Positions 46,450-60,800 of a DNA stretch of 64,000 bases are shown one piece after another (within the stretch, counting starts at the first letter, position 1; each line of letters starts with the position of its first letter). Source of the DNA: Ulota crispa (Eukaryota > Streptophyta > Bryopsida > Orthotrichales > Orthotrichaceae); the NCBI GenBank assembly GCA_963920765.1, contig OY987244.1, forward strand, positions 26,020,358-26,084,357, given 5' to 3'. The position numbers were made by a program, and so were the translations under genes. Below the pieces are notes generated by a model. It was not told where the DNA came from, did no database searches, and saw only the letters and a list, made by a program, of their open reading frames with translations.

Positions 46450-47374
46450 TTTAATTAAATATGGCATAATCAAGTGTGTCATTATTTGCCTTCAGATTAT
46501 TAAAGTTGTGTCCAATCTGACTCAACTATTGAGAGTAACTACTCATTCCTTTATACTAAGGTAGTTGCCTTGTAAACCGAACACCTAAACAAAAGATGAC
46601 GTCTGTACTGAAATAAAGTCAGATTAACAACCTAGAAATATTTTTGGTGGAAAGTCAAAGAAGAAATGATTTTGTGGCCATTTAAATTGAAATTTTTTGA
46701 GTTGGTATAAATTACTTACAATTTATTAAAGCAAAAGGTGCATAGGTATCTATTCTTGATCATAGGTGGTAGCATTCATGATGCAAAGGCAGCTTGTAAA
46801 TGGAACACATGAGTCCTAAAAGCAACCACTACCAAAGCCAAGAATGTTCCAATAAGGCTCTTAAAGCATGCAAGCACCCATTCCATATTCCAATGCTCAA
46901 ATCATGATTGAGAGCATGCTTTCATTTATTTTAGGATAACATATATTTATGTTTCATTGAAAAACAAAACTCAACACAATCATGAGATTCATGACCAATA
47001 AGCACACTTAATGGTAGCTCATATCACACTCTTGAGATTCTAAAACCATACATGCAAAAATACAATATCTGAACACAAGAAAATGTGACCCATTTAAGAA
47101 CCACTGTGCACTGTTTTTGCAACCCTACATGGTTGTTTCAAAATGACCAAACGGTTTTAGAGTGGACTAGCTTAGCATACATTCATACCGCCTGTCAGAA
47201 ATTTTCCTGCAGAGTTCAGGAGCGTGATGCCGTAGGGAACTTGTTCTAGAAGACTCTTCGCTAGTCTTACTTCGTTTTAACACTGGCTACGTTAATACTG
47301 ACTAACGAAATAATGTGACAAATGGATGAATTCGCCAAATCCTTCCCAAAGAAACACCAGCTTTGCCAAATTTT
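46450..47374. other. Gene-poor spacer
   Basis: No coding potential or repeat boundary recognised. Confidence 0.4.
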
Positions 47375-47470
47375 GGGTGAAGCTTACAGTATTAATTCTG
47401 GATGAAGCTTACACTGTTAATTCTGGATGAAGCTTACACTGTTAATTCTGGATGAAGCTTATAGTACTAG
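47375..47470. repeat. 25-bp tandem repeat, about 4 units
   Basis: A 25-bp unit starting GGATGAAGCTTACACTG and ending TTAATTCT is repeated almost exactly three times, with a degenerate fourth unit. Confidence 0.9.
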
Positions 47471-47535
47471 GAGAGTGTTAGTAGGTTTTATGGAAGACCG
47501 TGCACCCACGGATGACTCTATCTGTTTTTCCATTA

Positions 47536-48834
47536 AGGTAGGCGCATGGAAATAAGGGATTTGGAGTAGGTAAAACAATTAACTAACTTTGAAAAAATAC
47601 TGTATATTAGGAAATGGAAACCAAAAATATTGGCATCAATTTCAAGGTTCTAGCTGCAAGCATTTGTTCACAAAGATTTTTCAAAGTCCAAAATCACTGA
47701 AATTGTAAGAATCATGTGTAAGAGATGCTAATCACAAAGCTTGTTGGTTCTTAACCCCTAAAGGACCAAGCAAAGTTTTCACCAAAAACTCATCAAAACT
47801 GCCATTTTTAGAGCATTAACCAAATTTGAAAACAAAAACATTTTTATGCATATGTGTCCGTAGGGTCTTGTAGAAGGATGGTTTTAGAAGATGTGGAAAA
47901 AAATTCAGGGTTTTCCACCACATGGATTGGAAGTTAGAATGGTTTGAATATTCAAAAACGTCTTGTGAAAAACTAGGTAGCTACCCTTCAGAAGGTGAAA
48001 TTTCTAAGGAAAAAAACCCATGTGGGTGGTGCTTCTCTAAATTTCTTTCTCCACCTAAGTAAAGTGCATGTCAAAAAAGTTTCAAATCATTTGGAGTTGT
48101 ATAACATATAGAAAAAAATTAGTAAGTAAAAAGAAGCAGAGAATGATTCAAAACACAAAATTGTTAAAAAATTTAATTATGGAAATGAAAAATGCCAATC
48201 CCAATGGTCATAATGTTGTCATAAACAATATTTATCCTTTGGTTTTGTTTTTTCTCCAAAATGTTGAAAATGGAGTAAAATAAAGGACTTCAAAGTTTAT
48301 TTTGGAAGAGAGATCCATAACTGCCTACAAACAAAAAATCCTCATAACTTTCATCTTGTTAATCCAAATGGAATGATTAAAAGCTTCCTACATTCACGTA
48401 AATCTCCTAAACCAATTTAAAAAATTTGTTTTTGAAAAACATGATTTTTAAAAATTTGCCTAGGTTGCCCGCCAAACATAAAAAAACAACATATTAGACC
48501 ATAACTTTTTACTCATAATTCCAAATGTCATGAAATTTAGTGCATATGAAAAATAAACCTTGTCCCCACAATCTATTAAAATTTCAGCCTAAAATATGAA
48601 AAGCTCCAATCACAAGTACCTGCCCAAAATTGCTATGTTTCTAAACAGGGGGTCTGGTCTTTTAGGGGTTAAATACTAAGATGGGTACTCAAAACCTCAT
48701 GCTAGTCACCCACAACCATGACTTCATCACCCATAATCATCACACAGCCACCCACAACCATTTGCTTTTTTATGGATTAGCCCTGCCAGTGTCAGGTGAC
48801 TGGCATGGGGATGCAACGCTTATGGATGCTGCCA
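47536..48834. repeat. TA-flanked MITE F3 with nested L2
   Basis: Left end AGGTAGGCGCATGG after TA. The right end GCTTATGGATGCTGCC is partly overwritten by element E2. It is collinear with F4 (18875) except for the L2 insertion at its TTAA. Confidence 0.7.
47755..48668. repeat. TTAA-family element L2 (914 bp) with known empty site
   Basis: TTAA at 47751-47754 and 48669-48672, ends CCCCTAAAGGACCAAGC and GGTCTTTTAGGGG. The F4 copy at 19099-19102 shows the uninterrupted site with one TTAA. The short ORF at 48068-48283 is not conserved as a protein in L1. Confidence 0.9.
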
Positions 48835-49162
48835 AGGTAGGAGGCTCAAGAATCGGGCATCTAAGGGTTGAAATTGAATTTTGGGAGGTGAAACTTCTTG
48901 AAATATTTTTCAATAAATTTTTCTTGAAAGACAAGAGGAATTGACATCAACCCACCTTGTTTCAATTTTTTTGGAGTTTTGTAAAATTAATTATGAAATT
49001 TTGAAGTGGAAAGTCATAGGGCTCTAAAACCGTGCACCTTCTTAAATGTACACTGCCTGTACATTACTGAAAACTGTAAAAAACAACATGTATGTGCAAG
49101 GTACATTTAAGAAAGTGCACGGTTTAAAACGATGCACGGTTTATGAGCCGACTACCATACCT
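48835..49162. repeat. TA-inserting MITE E2 (~328 bp)
   Basis: Left end AGGTAGGAGGCTCAAG, right end decayed (GAGCCGACTACCATACC) before TA. Collinear with E1 and E3. It sits at, and truncates, the right end of F3. Confidence 0.65.
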
Positions 49163-49202
49163 TAACTGCAACGTGTTCTTGAATGCATGTCGTTTGACTT
49201 AA

Positions 49203-49274
49203 CCCCTAAAAGCCCAAGGTTTTCGAAATTACACTGAATCGAGGACGCTTTTAGTCCTCAGGGGCGTTCCGGGG
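49203..49274. repeat. 72-bp TTAA-flanked mini-element
   Basis: TTAA at 49199-49202 and 49275-49278. Starts CCCCTAAAAGCCCAAGG, ends GGGGCGTTCCGGGG. Shares a central block ('gcttttagtcctc') with the 67-bp element at 43815, so both belong to one mini-family. Confidence 0.85.
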
Positions 49275-49612
49275 TTAAGTTACGAAAAAACAAAAACAAA
49301 AACCTGCAATGGCCAATGGTGTGTCTTTTAGGGAGGTAAGCTTCGGTGCTTTTGGTACAAAAGCCAAATCATTTGGTCAAACTTGTATCGATACGTGTGA
49401 GTTTTTAATGCAATTTCTAAGCAAGTGACAGCAGACAATCCCATTCAAGATCAGTGGGAGTATAAAATTCGCCCACTTGCAAATAAGTCCAACCAAGTAT
49501 GTCAAACGAATATATGAGTAGCTGGGGTCCATTTGAGAGATGGGATCAGGCCAATTTGTTTTTCCAGCTGTTGTTTCAACATTTGACAAAGGTAATTGAG
49601 AGATTTAAAATA

Positions 49613-49937
49613 AGGTAAGAGGCTCGTAAACCGACCATCTAAGAGCTGAAACTGAATTTTGGGGTGGTGGAACTTCTTAAAATACTTTCGGTAAATTTTC
49701 CTTGAAAGACCAGAGGAATTGGCATCTAACTCAAGTTATTTTGTAATTTTTAGTGCAATGTGGAATTAGTTATGAAATTTTGAAATGGAAAGGTCATAGG
49801 GTTCTAAAATGGTGCACCTCCTCAAATGTACGTTCATTGTACATTATGGAAAGGCTATGAATAAGACACGTACTAATGGAGATCATTTGGGGAAGTGAGT
49901 GGAATTAGTGCCCTAATAGAGTTTGAGCCTCCTACCT
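49613..49937. repeat. TA-inserting MITE E3 (325 bp)
   Basis: Ends AGGTAAGAGGCTCG and TTGAGCCTCCTACCT, bordered by TA on both sides. Confidence 0.8.
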
Positions 49938-50450
49938 TAGGACTTACAGGGGAATTGTAAATGCCTCATAGAGCAAGTGGGAAATGCTATTTCATGGGCA
50001 GGGATTTGTGAGCCGTGACTAGGGATTTTTTTGTCAAAATAACAAATTCCACCTATAACTGTGTACTTAGAGTTATGCATTTTAAACTATCATATCTTGA
50101 AGAATTTGTTGTTTTTATAATTTTTTTATTGATTTTGAGTTGAGAATCCGTTCATGCTCTTAAGATCTTCAATCCCCATTCATTACTCACCATTTTATGC
50201 TCACCAAATAGCGTCATCATAGAGAGCAAGTCAGGATCAAGTCTTGAGCATTCTTCAACATTCTTCAAGGAGCTAAGTACAATGGCTCTACCTAGCGCTG
50301 GCTCAGGCTTGTGTTTTTCAAGGTCCTTACATGGACCTCCAAGTAATATGCTGCCACTTCATTGCCTTTCTTCTAAATTTCGTAGACAGTGTATGAAATC
50401 TCTCAATTCTAAAACCAAGTCTTCCTCATAAGATAGTGAAGTGTTGTTAA

Positions 50451-50688
50451 CCCTTAAACGACCATAAACAACCATACTGCATATTATATATGCTGTCCTA
50501 TAATTGGCATTTACTACCAACAAGAAGTTTTAATTTGAGGTCTCAAATAATTCACTAAAATTGCTTTGATCTATTCTCCAACTTCTTTGGGTTGATTGGA
50601 ACTGTATTAAAGGTCTGAATTTATTCCAAATACAAGCAAGATACATCATATTGCACCGGTCACAATGGCACGCTCAGACGTTTAAGGG
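50451..50688. repeat. Short TTAA-family element R (238 bp)
   Basis: TTAA at 50447-50450 and 50689-50692. Ends CCCTTAAACGACC and GACGTTTAAGGG. Confidence 0.75.
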
Positions 50689-51833
50689 TTAAAGAGAAAA
50701 GGGTTATAAAAGCTGGGAGAAACTATTGCTTATAATGTGATGAAATAACTTGATAACCCTTGATTTTCTTATCCACTTTTCCTCATTTATGGTAAGTGAG
50801 AGAAATTGCTCAACAAGCTTGCTAGCGTGTTGTTGCAAGCCAAACCTCTCAAAATGAGGAACATCGAACACACAAAATTGTGGCTTCTTATTGTTACCCC
50901 AAAGATCCAAAACATTAAATTTTGCCCTACAAATTCTGTTCCACATCAAAGCTTTGTTTATTGTGATAAAACATTTCCATCAAGCGTGTCTTTGGTGATA
51001 AAAAATCCTAAATTTGAAAATCCTTGTAGTTCAGAAACAATTTTAGCATATTAATCAACAATCGAGTCACCTTGGCATAACTTTTGTAAACACTATTCAA
51101 ACTATGTAATCTCTTTGATGAATTACAACCACCTTGTTTTTATCAACCAACAACACACAAAATCTTGGTTAATCTTATCATAGGAATGCACTCAAAAAAC
51201 AAAAGAAAAAAGAAAAAAGAATAAAGCAATAAAAAGGTCAAAAGTAAAAAAGAAGTGAGTGGATTTGGGCATACCGGCGACTTACATCACCCAATTAACA
51301 GTGAGTTCGTCAACTAAAGTCGTTGTGGTCAATCATCAAGAAGAGTTGACTAGTTCTATTTTAAAGCACAAGTGTCTATTCGTCACTTGAAAATTAAAAT
51401 TTTCTATTAACACAAGAAATTTGAAATTCTTTGTTATAAAGCATTGGGTGTAAAGCATGGGCTTTGTGTATATTTGTTATCGGAAATTCGAAATTGAACA
51501 AGGGGGGAGGGAGAGGAAAAACACACAAAGGAAGGGTGAAAAGTCACCAAAAGCTTGAGGGGGGAGGGAGAAGAAAAGGGAGGAAAAAAGGGTGAAAAGT
51601 AATTAGAAATGAAGAGAACAACAACAACCCTTATAAGCAGGGTTATGACAATACTAGTCAATATAAAGTTACTCATTTGAAATGACAAATAAATCATTTA
51701 AAGGTTGAAGCTATTAAACAAAAAATAGTTAGACTATCCAAATTCTAATCTGTGTATGTTCTTCTATAACTATAAAAAAAAATCTGGTGCATGTACAAAA
51801 CAAACCAATATAAACTTGTATACATGCTTGATT

Positions 51834-54800
51834 TTAACAAGTGAAGTTCAAAAATTTGTGGGAACGCTGCGATTTCAAGAACCCAGAGGAGCGTGAGCGA
51901 CTAAGAGAGCTAGAGATACTGAAGGGTGCCGAGTCGCGCATGAGGTCGACTTCTAGTGGACGGCCGTTGTCCCCATCCGGGAATCCAATATCAGGCATCA
52001 ATGACCCTTGCGGTGCCAACCCAATCTCTCGCAAATTTTGCACAACCTGCCCTCAAAAATTTGCTAAATTAATTAGCAAATATTTGACATTATTAGCACA
52101 CTTTTCTACACACCCATCAGTTACCCTAGGGCCAATTTCTATTGGTAGCCGGAATTTGAGGCCCGTCTAGATTGACAGCAGAGAGAATAGAAAAAATATA
52201 TTGAAATCTTGACAATATGTACAATTTTAAAAGCAAACTTTGGTTTAGATATGGTTGTTACTTTGGGCAAAATTTGGTTCTACAATAAAGGCAGACTCAC
52301 AAAATAAATGGTACAAACAGACGTGTCCATGTTTTCTTGTTTTTTAGGGCATTTTTAGGGTTTTTGACCAAAAATAGGAAGAATCAAATCACTATTTTTC
52401 ATTGTTAGTACTTGATATGGTTTTAAATCCATGTTTTGACTTCATGTTAATAACAATGATTGTTACCAACATGTACAAACTACAAAGCAAGTTCTTTTTT
52501 GTTAGTTTTTATCATTTTTTAAAGTCAACTATGAGTTGACTACATTGAACAGACTATGAGCTCAGTTGGGCACTTTGGGTGTATGGGCAAGCAGATGGAC
52601 AAGCTCAGTGGGGTCAGTGTGTAAAAAAATAAGGGGACGTGTGCAAACAACTGGATACCAAATATCTAATAGGGGGGTATTATTTATTTTTATTTTATTT
52701 TAAACGCGCTTTCATTATGTAATTTCCTACTTCTGGTTATTAGAGAAGGAGCTTGCATTATTTATAATTCTAAATTGATACAAATAAATGATATGGTAAT
52801 TTAGATAAAACAAAAAATTCTCCTACAATTTTTGTCCTACAATAAATTTCTTTCAAACTTTTTTTTCTTTCCCCTGCTATTGCTACTAGAACAAGAATAG
52901 CCAATTTCCAAAATCAAATGACAGCCATCTAAAACTAGCCAACATCTATTGTAGAAATTAGTAAAGTCTATAAAATTATTGAGCACTTTGAATATGTCAC
53001 TCACAAAGCAACAACATTCAATACATTTGGCCTAAAAAAAGAATAAAAAGGGGGTGTTTTAGGTCTATTTTTTTCTAATTGGACCTATTTTCTATACCCT
53101 ATAGTAGTTTGAAGACATGTCATGGCATTTTTGTACCATATAGTATAAAGAAAAATTATGATTTTTAACTCAATGTTTTTTAGGCACCTTATCATTTGTT
53201 TGCATGTAGTTTTCTACTACTATTGTTCACTACACCCTGAGTGGACAAGCGGTCCAATGTGACAATCATGGGTTTAGAGTCTAGACACTAGCTAAGAAAT
53301 GTTATTAAACTTTTGCAAAAGCTAGAGGAAAACTTGAATCCCTCTAGCCAGACTAGCCCCCAATGGAAATGGGCTCTTAACCCCTAAAGGACCAACTGTC
53401 TATTCAACAAACAAATGAGAGTTTGGGCATGTACCTACGGCCAAACTACTTTGCATGATTTTTTGAGACTTTTATTGAAGTTGGGGAATTCAAAGATTTG
53501 CGTGGGCATCTAATTTTTATTCCAATTGATGCTAAGGAGCAAAAGTTGTGCCCAAATAAGCACAAATTTGGGGACTCCGGGCAGCAAAAAAAATTCTTAT
53601 AAAAACTTGACAAAAAAAATAATTTTATTTTCTCATAGATTATATCTTTGTCTACATCTGAAGCTTTGATTCATTCCATTTGGACTAGTTATGAGAAAGT
53701 TATGGACAATCTTGTTTTTTGGGCAATTCAAGCATCTTCTTGAAAAAATTACTTATAAACATCATCTTTGAATGCAATTTTAATATTTTTTCAAAAGAAA
53801 CTGTTTGAGAGGGTGAAGTTTGCTTTCTAGAACAATCTCACCATTGGGATTATTGCATTTAAATTACATTGCAAAGTTATTAGCAATTTAAGTTTTTGTT
53901 CAATCTTGTACCTTCTTCTGCCTAATGTTTTTTTTTAAAGAATGAAATTTAATTATTTTTTGTTATTTTTTTTTCCCAAGATTACCAACTCAACTTCCCA
54001 CCATGCAAAAATAGAATTCCAAACTCTATGGTGCAAAAATTTGAAGTTAAAAAAGTACAAAGTTAAATAATCTAGTCATGCAAGGTGCAAAAAAAGCTGT
54101 TTTTTACTTTTCATATGCAGATATCTTCCAACCTGTATGATCAAAGTTCTTGAGTTTTGTATGACACATTCTTATAGTAATCTAGTACAAGATCTTATGG
54201 TTAGATATGCAAAAAGACTAATTTTCAAACTTTTTTACTCTTTGCCATAAAAGTGGCAATTTTGCATGTCTTTTGACAAAATAAAAGCCATCATCCTTTA
54301 GGGGTTAAATATACACCAATCCTAGTTATGAGAACAGTTTACGGTGTTGAGTGACGTCATTTTAAACAAGATTTCATTTGGAGTAATGACAAATTTTCTC
54401 ATATCAAACTCAAGTCAATGATTGTTCTTTATACTTATTTTGGTTTTTGGGTGTGTATGGTCCAAATTAAAACTGTTGAAATGTGAAGAGTGCTGTTTGA
54501 TCATTGGCACTTGTACAATATTAGAATTCACCCTTTCTTTAGATCGATTGCTTTTAATATCAAAGAAGTGATTATCATTGTGTTCAAAAAGTGAGGAAAA
54601 CTCCAAGTATGTCATATTTAACTCAACATGGATTACTCAAAGTCCGTAAGAAACAACCAAGACAATTGCTTTGATGAGCAATACATAGGGAAGTACTTGA
54701 GAGAAAGGTATCTCCAATTTTAAAACATGTAGACATTTGAAAGAAATATATGCGAAATATTGGGAAAGCTCTTATGTTTAGGAACACAGAAAGTCCATGG

Positions 54801-57800
54801 TTATTTGAATAGTTCATGACTACTTAACCCCTGAAGGACTGGATCCATTTTGAAACGGTCAAAATTCATGTCTAAGCTCAATTTTGTCTTTTAAAGTGTG
54901 TTCAAACAATACTTTTATATTTTTATTGCTTGAAACTATGTATGATATACCACTGCAAGAAATTTCAATTTGTTTCATCAAAAATTGTAATTGATATCAT
55001 TTTTTTTTCAAGAAATGAACATAAAAAAGTTGAAATAGCAAAAAAAAACCAAATTACTTGAATTTTTTTAAAGATGTATAAGCAGCATTAAAGACCAGTG
55101 TCAAAAAATTTCAATTGGTTTTTTTATTTTTTACACCCAAAATAGCCACAACAAAGAATTTCAAGTCAAATTTGACTATCCAACCAAGTTTATCCTTATG
55201 TTTAATTAATTTGTAAAATTTTGATTTTTTGCTGGAAGGCACATTCATCTTCTATTTATAATAAATATTGTGATAAATTTGATGGAAAATTTGAATTATT
55301 GTGATTTTTTAAAGCTAAATGTGGAAATAAAATAATATCAATTAGAATATATGTTAAAAAAATATATCATTTCTACCATAAATGAATGGTAGAATGAGAA
55401 ACATAGTTTTGTAGTTTAAATTTAAAATGCATTTAAAGAGTAGAAAATATGAATGAAAAACAAACCATATAGTGCTATTTGGATTCTAACACTTGGAGCT
55501 TTCAATGGAAATAACTATTTCAATTTTTGACCTTTTTCAAAAAAATTAAATGGAATAGAAAGAAAACTTGTCAAGCTTCATTTTATTAGTTTGAGCCACA
55601 TATCAAAAATTGAAATTTTGAAAATTACAATCATGGTTAACCAAGGCGCATCCAAAAAGTGGATGCATAGACCTTTAAGGGTTAAATATGTCATTAGTCT
55701 CTAATGTTGAGGTAAGTTCTCGTCACTACTATAAACTTGATGTGAAACCTCACTACCATCATTGTTTGCATTTTATCAACCCGATAAAATGAGAATACAG
55801 CCAACAAACCCACTAGAAATTATGCATGAATTCATGTGATGATTTTGCACTTAGATTGAAATTGATTATAATCCGTCCCAAAATGTGGATGTTTTCATCA
55901 TATGTTTGGTTTTAAAAGTTGATACTAGATGATAGGTCTCCAATTTCCATGTGACTTCATACTTTGTCTGGAAAAACACAATGAATGTTGCTTACACAAG
56001 CACAAGAACAATGTTGCAAATCACCTTCAATCCTAAACTCCTAGTAGTGCAAATCTTCATGTGAAAATCAAAATTTTCACCAATGTTCAAATACAAGACA
56101 TCTGTCTACATAATCTACTAAAGAAAACCTTTGAACAAGTGGTAGGTGGTAGAGATTAACGAGCAAAATGCAGAGAAACTTATACAAATTTTGTATAGGA
56201 ATTTATTAATAAAAAGCTAGGGTGAGGCAATACCTGATGCATGAATGGTCTCTCCTCGTTGCACTTTCGAACGCACCATAGCGATAGCTCCACCAGCTTC
56301 ACAAATTCTGCCATGTTCAAGTCCCCTACCAAGTTGGGGTCCGGCAAATCTTGTAGCTTTTTTGACCTCCAGGCCTCTCTTACCTACAAGCACATCTCCA
56401 CCTTCAATTGGAGATAAATGTGGTAGCAATCTCTCTAGTAATTAGCAACCATCTTTGCACAAACTTGCGCTCTTAATGGAACTTAACACCAAGGCAATTT
56501 GAATTAGAACCACTATATTCAAGTTTGTTTAAACATTAGTTTTTAAGCGTTCTTTGGATATCCAAGTGCATAGAATTCTAGAATCTAGGATGTAGGTTAA
56601 TGTTTCAAAGTGCCAATAGTGAACTTGTGTTTGCAAATAGAACTCTTGGACATCTAGAGAAAATACCAAAATAGGATTTTGACACCCTTGTTAATGCTAC
56701 ATGTAAATTTGTTTTCTTGAGTGATAAGGTGAAAAGCTCAACCAAGAAATTCTAAAATTCAAGAAGATTCTCAAAATCTAATCCTTTCACTTGGTTTTTT
56801 AACATAATTAGAAAAAGAAGTATGTAGATGCATCATTGGAATTCCTAAATTTTAGGCTACTTTTTCAAACATAGTGTTTTGATCTTCTAGCAAAGGCTTC
56901 AATCTTAATGCTCCCTTTTGCATTCAATGCTATCATGTATGCTTTACGTAGCAAGATTCTATGCTTATTGGGAAATGGTTCCTGCTAGTGCATGTGCTAT
57001 GGTTAGTAGAAAAGAGCTATATGTATTGAAATGTACCAAATCAAAACAAAACTTGAAAAGCAAACAAATCAAATATGGTATAATATTTAACAAAGTATAT
57101 TTTGAAAAGCCAAAAAAACAAAGATTTGTGTGCTAATTAGTTCTAAAAACCACAAAAAATTATTGTATTATAAAGTACGTTGTACTGCAATCTACATGAC
57201 AACCCCTCTAAAATCCCAAAGACTCAATCTTTGGTAACATTGAGTACAACCACACACTTGCAAGCAAAACCTCAAATCTACTAGCATCATAGATTATAGA
57301 ACTTAGAGCACTTAAGCCTCACATTTTGGCATTACAAAACGCTCGGGGAGTGCACTATACCAAATTTTCATGGGTACCCTAAGTTCGAGGCCCTATTAGA
57401 GGGGGGCTATGTAGGTAAATTTTGTGTATTTTCATAGGGCTATGTTTAGGTAGATTTCTAAATTCTTAAGATTAAATGAATCCTATGTTTCATTATAAAA
57501 AATAAATTGTGATATTTTAGGGTACCCTATTTTCAATATAAAGACATGTACTAGACGAACAACAAAATTTTTAGAGCTCTAGAATAACAAGATAAGGAAA
57601 CTCTACCTAGCCTCTCGCAAAGACAAGTAATACCCTAAACCATCCTGAAACTAAATTTAATCCATTACTCTAAACCACAAACATTTCTTTTCATCCTCCC
57701 CTTGTACTGCCACGTGTAGTATAGAGAGAGCGTCACCCATTGTAAACCCTAGGACAAGTGGCGTATAGCGCATTGGAAACCTGCTTTGGATTCTACAGAT

Positions 57801-60800
57801 ACATTTAATACTAAAACCTATACTAACCCTATACCGGACCCTACCCAATTAATACTAAACCTATATCGGACCCTATCCTATAATATTCCTGGATTTTGTT
57901 TCTAATAAAATAACCCTATTGTAAAATCAAAAATTATATAAAACTCATTAATATAAAATACCCTTTGTTATTTATAAAATCCATATCCTTATTTATTTTA
58001 AAAGCATATCAAAAATTTAGGACCAAAGCAATTAAAATAACCCCTCATTCAATTGCACGTGTTCTTAAATAAAATGGGGAATGCACTCCCCAAGACAAAA
58101 CTTGCAAATTCAACAAAGATGACCATTTTGAATAGGATTTTTGACTCCTAATCAAAATTTTGGCACCGTGAAATTAGGGTTTCCATATGGGGAATGGGAG
58201 GATTGGAGTCAATGGCTTGCATTTCAAAACATTCACAAACTACTTGGTTCAACAAATTTAATAGGATTGGGTAAAAATGATGTGTCTAGGATCAACAGTA
58301 CGTCAAAAGTCAATGAATATTGAACATGAGTGATTATCTTACAGTTTACTCGAACATTCTTAAACAAGTTGATATTTACTAAGCTGTGTCCAACAAGACA
58401 ACCATGTTTAATTTGCACAACAAACTCTTTTTGATTTCCGTAGAGGGATTTGCATACAAATTCCCTGTGTATTAACTATTAAGCAATACTGTAAAAAATG
58501 TAGGGAAAATATGCTGTAATAGGGAAATGTGACAAAGGGAAAAATTATAGAAGAAATAGACCAAAATGTTTAACAATTTCTTGGACATGAACAGTGGAAG
58601 CTATGGAAAATCATAGATTTGTGAATATATTCAGAAGGAAAATGTGAAGAATTTTTGAAATTGACATAGGGAAATTAACAAATGTTTGCAGTGTTGAAAT
58701 GTTGCACTTGAATAAATATCAAGTATTGGGGAAAATTGCAAAAAAACAATCTTACATAGCCTCAGAGCAACATACCCTTTGAGCAATATTGATTTGGCTT
58801 AGTCCGGTCAAAATCTCCATCACCACAATTCCAAACGCATACACGTCACTCTTTGCCGTGAGCATGCCAGTCATGTGGTATCTGCATATCAAAGGTTTTA
58901 GCAAGGCTTTAGCAAGTGATATCAACATTACGTAAGTATTTCGTTTTTGAACCATCCAAGCACTTTGAGCTAGAATTCTCAAATTGGTTCACCAATGGGA
59001 TACAAACTAACGCCTTGTATTAAGAGTTGTTGGCCAAGTTGGTTTTTTTCATGACATGAATTACAAGGTTGCTTATGTGGCAAGTTAGTTTCAGAATTGG
59101 ACCATTAGTTGGACCCAAGAGCTTTATTTATTTTAGGACTCAAACAAACTTTGACTCCATTGATGGCTTGTTGAAATAGTGAATTGGGCTTGAGCCCTAA
59201 TATATATAAAGTGACCCGTTTTTGTATTTTATTTTTTAAATGAAGTCCTAGAAGGTTTACTCTGGATCAAGATAACCGGGAGTTCCTTTGACAATGGTGG
59301 TGATATGAGTAGCGTCTTCTTGGTCCAAGGCCCGGATTTTGGAAAGCCCAAAATCAGCCACTTTGGCCACCATCTTGGTGGTGAGTAGGATGTTGTTGCT
59401 TTTCACATCACGATGGATGATGGATGGGTAGCATTTGTCATGTAGGTACTCTAGTCCTTCACCCACACACACGGTTAATCCCAGCAATACATAACCAACA
59501 CCAACAATGGGCTCTTGGAATAAAATGCTCACCTTTTAAGAAACTAAATATTCCAATTCTTATGGGAAATCTCTTGCAATTTGTAGTACAAATATGTTCA
59601 CATTTAGTGTTAAGAGGGATATTAGCAATATGAATGCAGTCTAAAAATATGTGCAAATGCATCTAATTTTCCTTAACTACTACCACCAGTAACACCAAAT
59701 GTGAATATGCCTTTATTAGTTTCATAATACATTCCTCACAAACTCATATCAGAATCGAGCAAATATGAGAATGTACAATCGCAGAAGAGACAAACCGTTA
59801 CAATAAACTTCCTAACTTATCCATAAAACGTCCAAATGATCCCGTAGTTAGTGCATAAGAATCCTCTCAAAAATGGAGACTATATCAAGATTACAAAAAT
59901 CTTCCATTCAAATAATAGAAACCACTCAAAATTCATAACAGCTGAAAGTCACATGATTAACTTCCCTACCGTACTAACAACAAACAAGGGCAACAAACAT
60001 GAACAACAAACATGACTTGGGCAATAAACATGACATGGACAACAAACATGGACTTGAGGATTATCAATGATTGGTATAGTACAAGTGAAAAATACCTTCA
60101 GCAACCTCGAGGAGGATACTTGTTCTCTGTCTCCAGCTCAAAGGATATGACCTCGCATCCTCTCCTGCAGGCAGCAATATTCCGTCCCACAAGAGTAAAA
60201 GACTGGCTCCAATTCAATCTTTTCTACTTTGAAAGTGTTAAGATATTATAAGGTACTCAAGGGCAAAAGTCAGAGTTTGCTTGGAGGTGGAATCCCGAAC
60301 CTTGCAGTTTCTGCCGCAAATCCCCGCCGCCGAGGTACTCGTAAATGAGAATTTGTGTCCGGCGTGTGCACCGATACCCTAAAAGAGAGACCAGGTACTT
60401 GTGATGTACCGTAGATAGCAGCTCAATCTGCACAGTCACCGGCTCCCCCACCACCAACACCATGTCAGGACGATTGCTTTACCTTGCTTTTTGCTATTGA
60501 ACGTCGAAGCTGAATCGTTTTCAGAGTAGTTTTAGGCATGGATGTCACATTGGACTGCCCGTCTGCCTGCTTGCCCAAATTGCCCAATTGAACTCATGGC
60601 CCGTACAATGTATTCAACTCACAGTTGACTTCAAAAAATGATAAAAAAATGACAAAAAAACTTATTTTGTACATGCTATTGACAATCATTGTTGTCAACA
60701 TGAAACCAAAACATGTTTAGATTTAAAACAATATCAAGTAACAAAAAATAAAAAATAAGAATTTGATTCTTATTATTTTAGGTCAAATCCTAAAATACCC

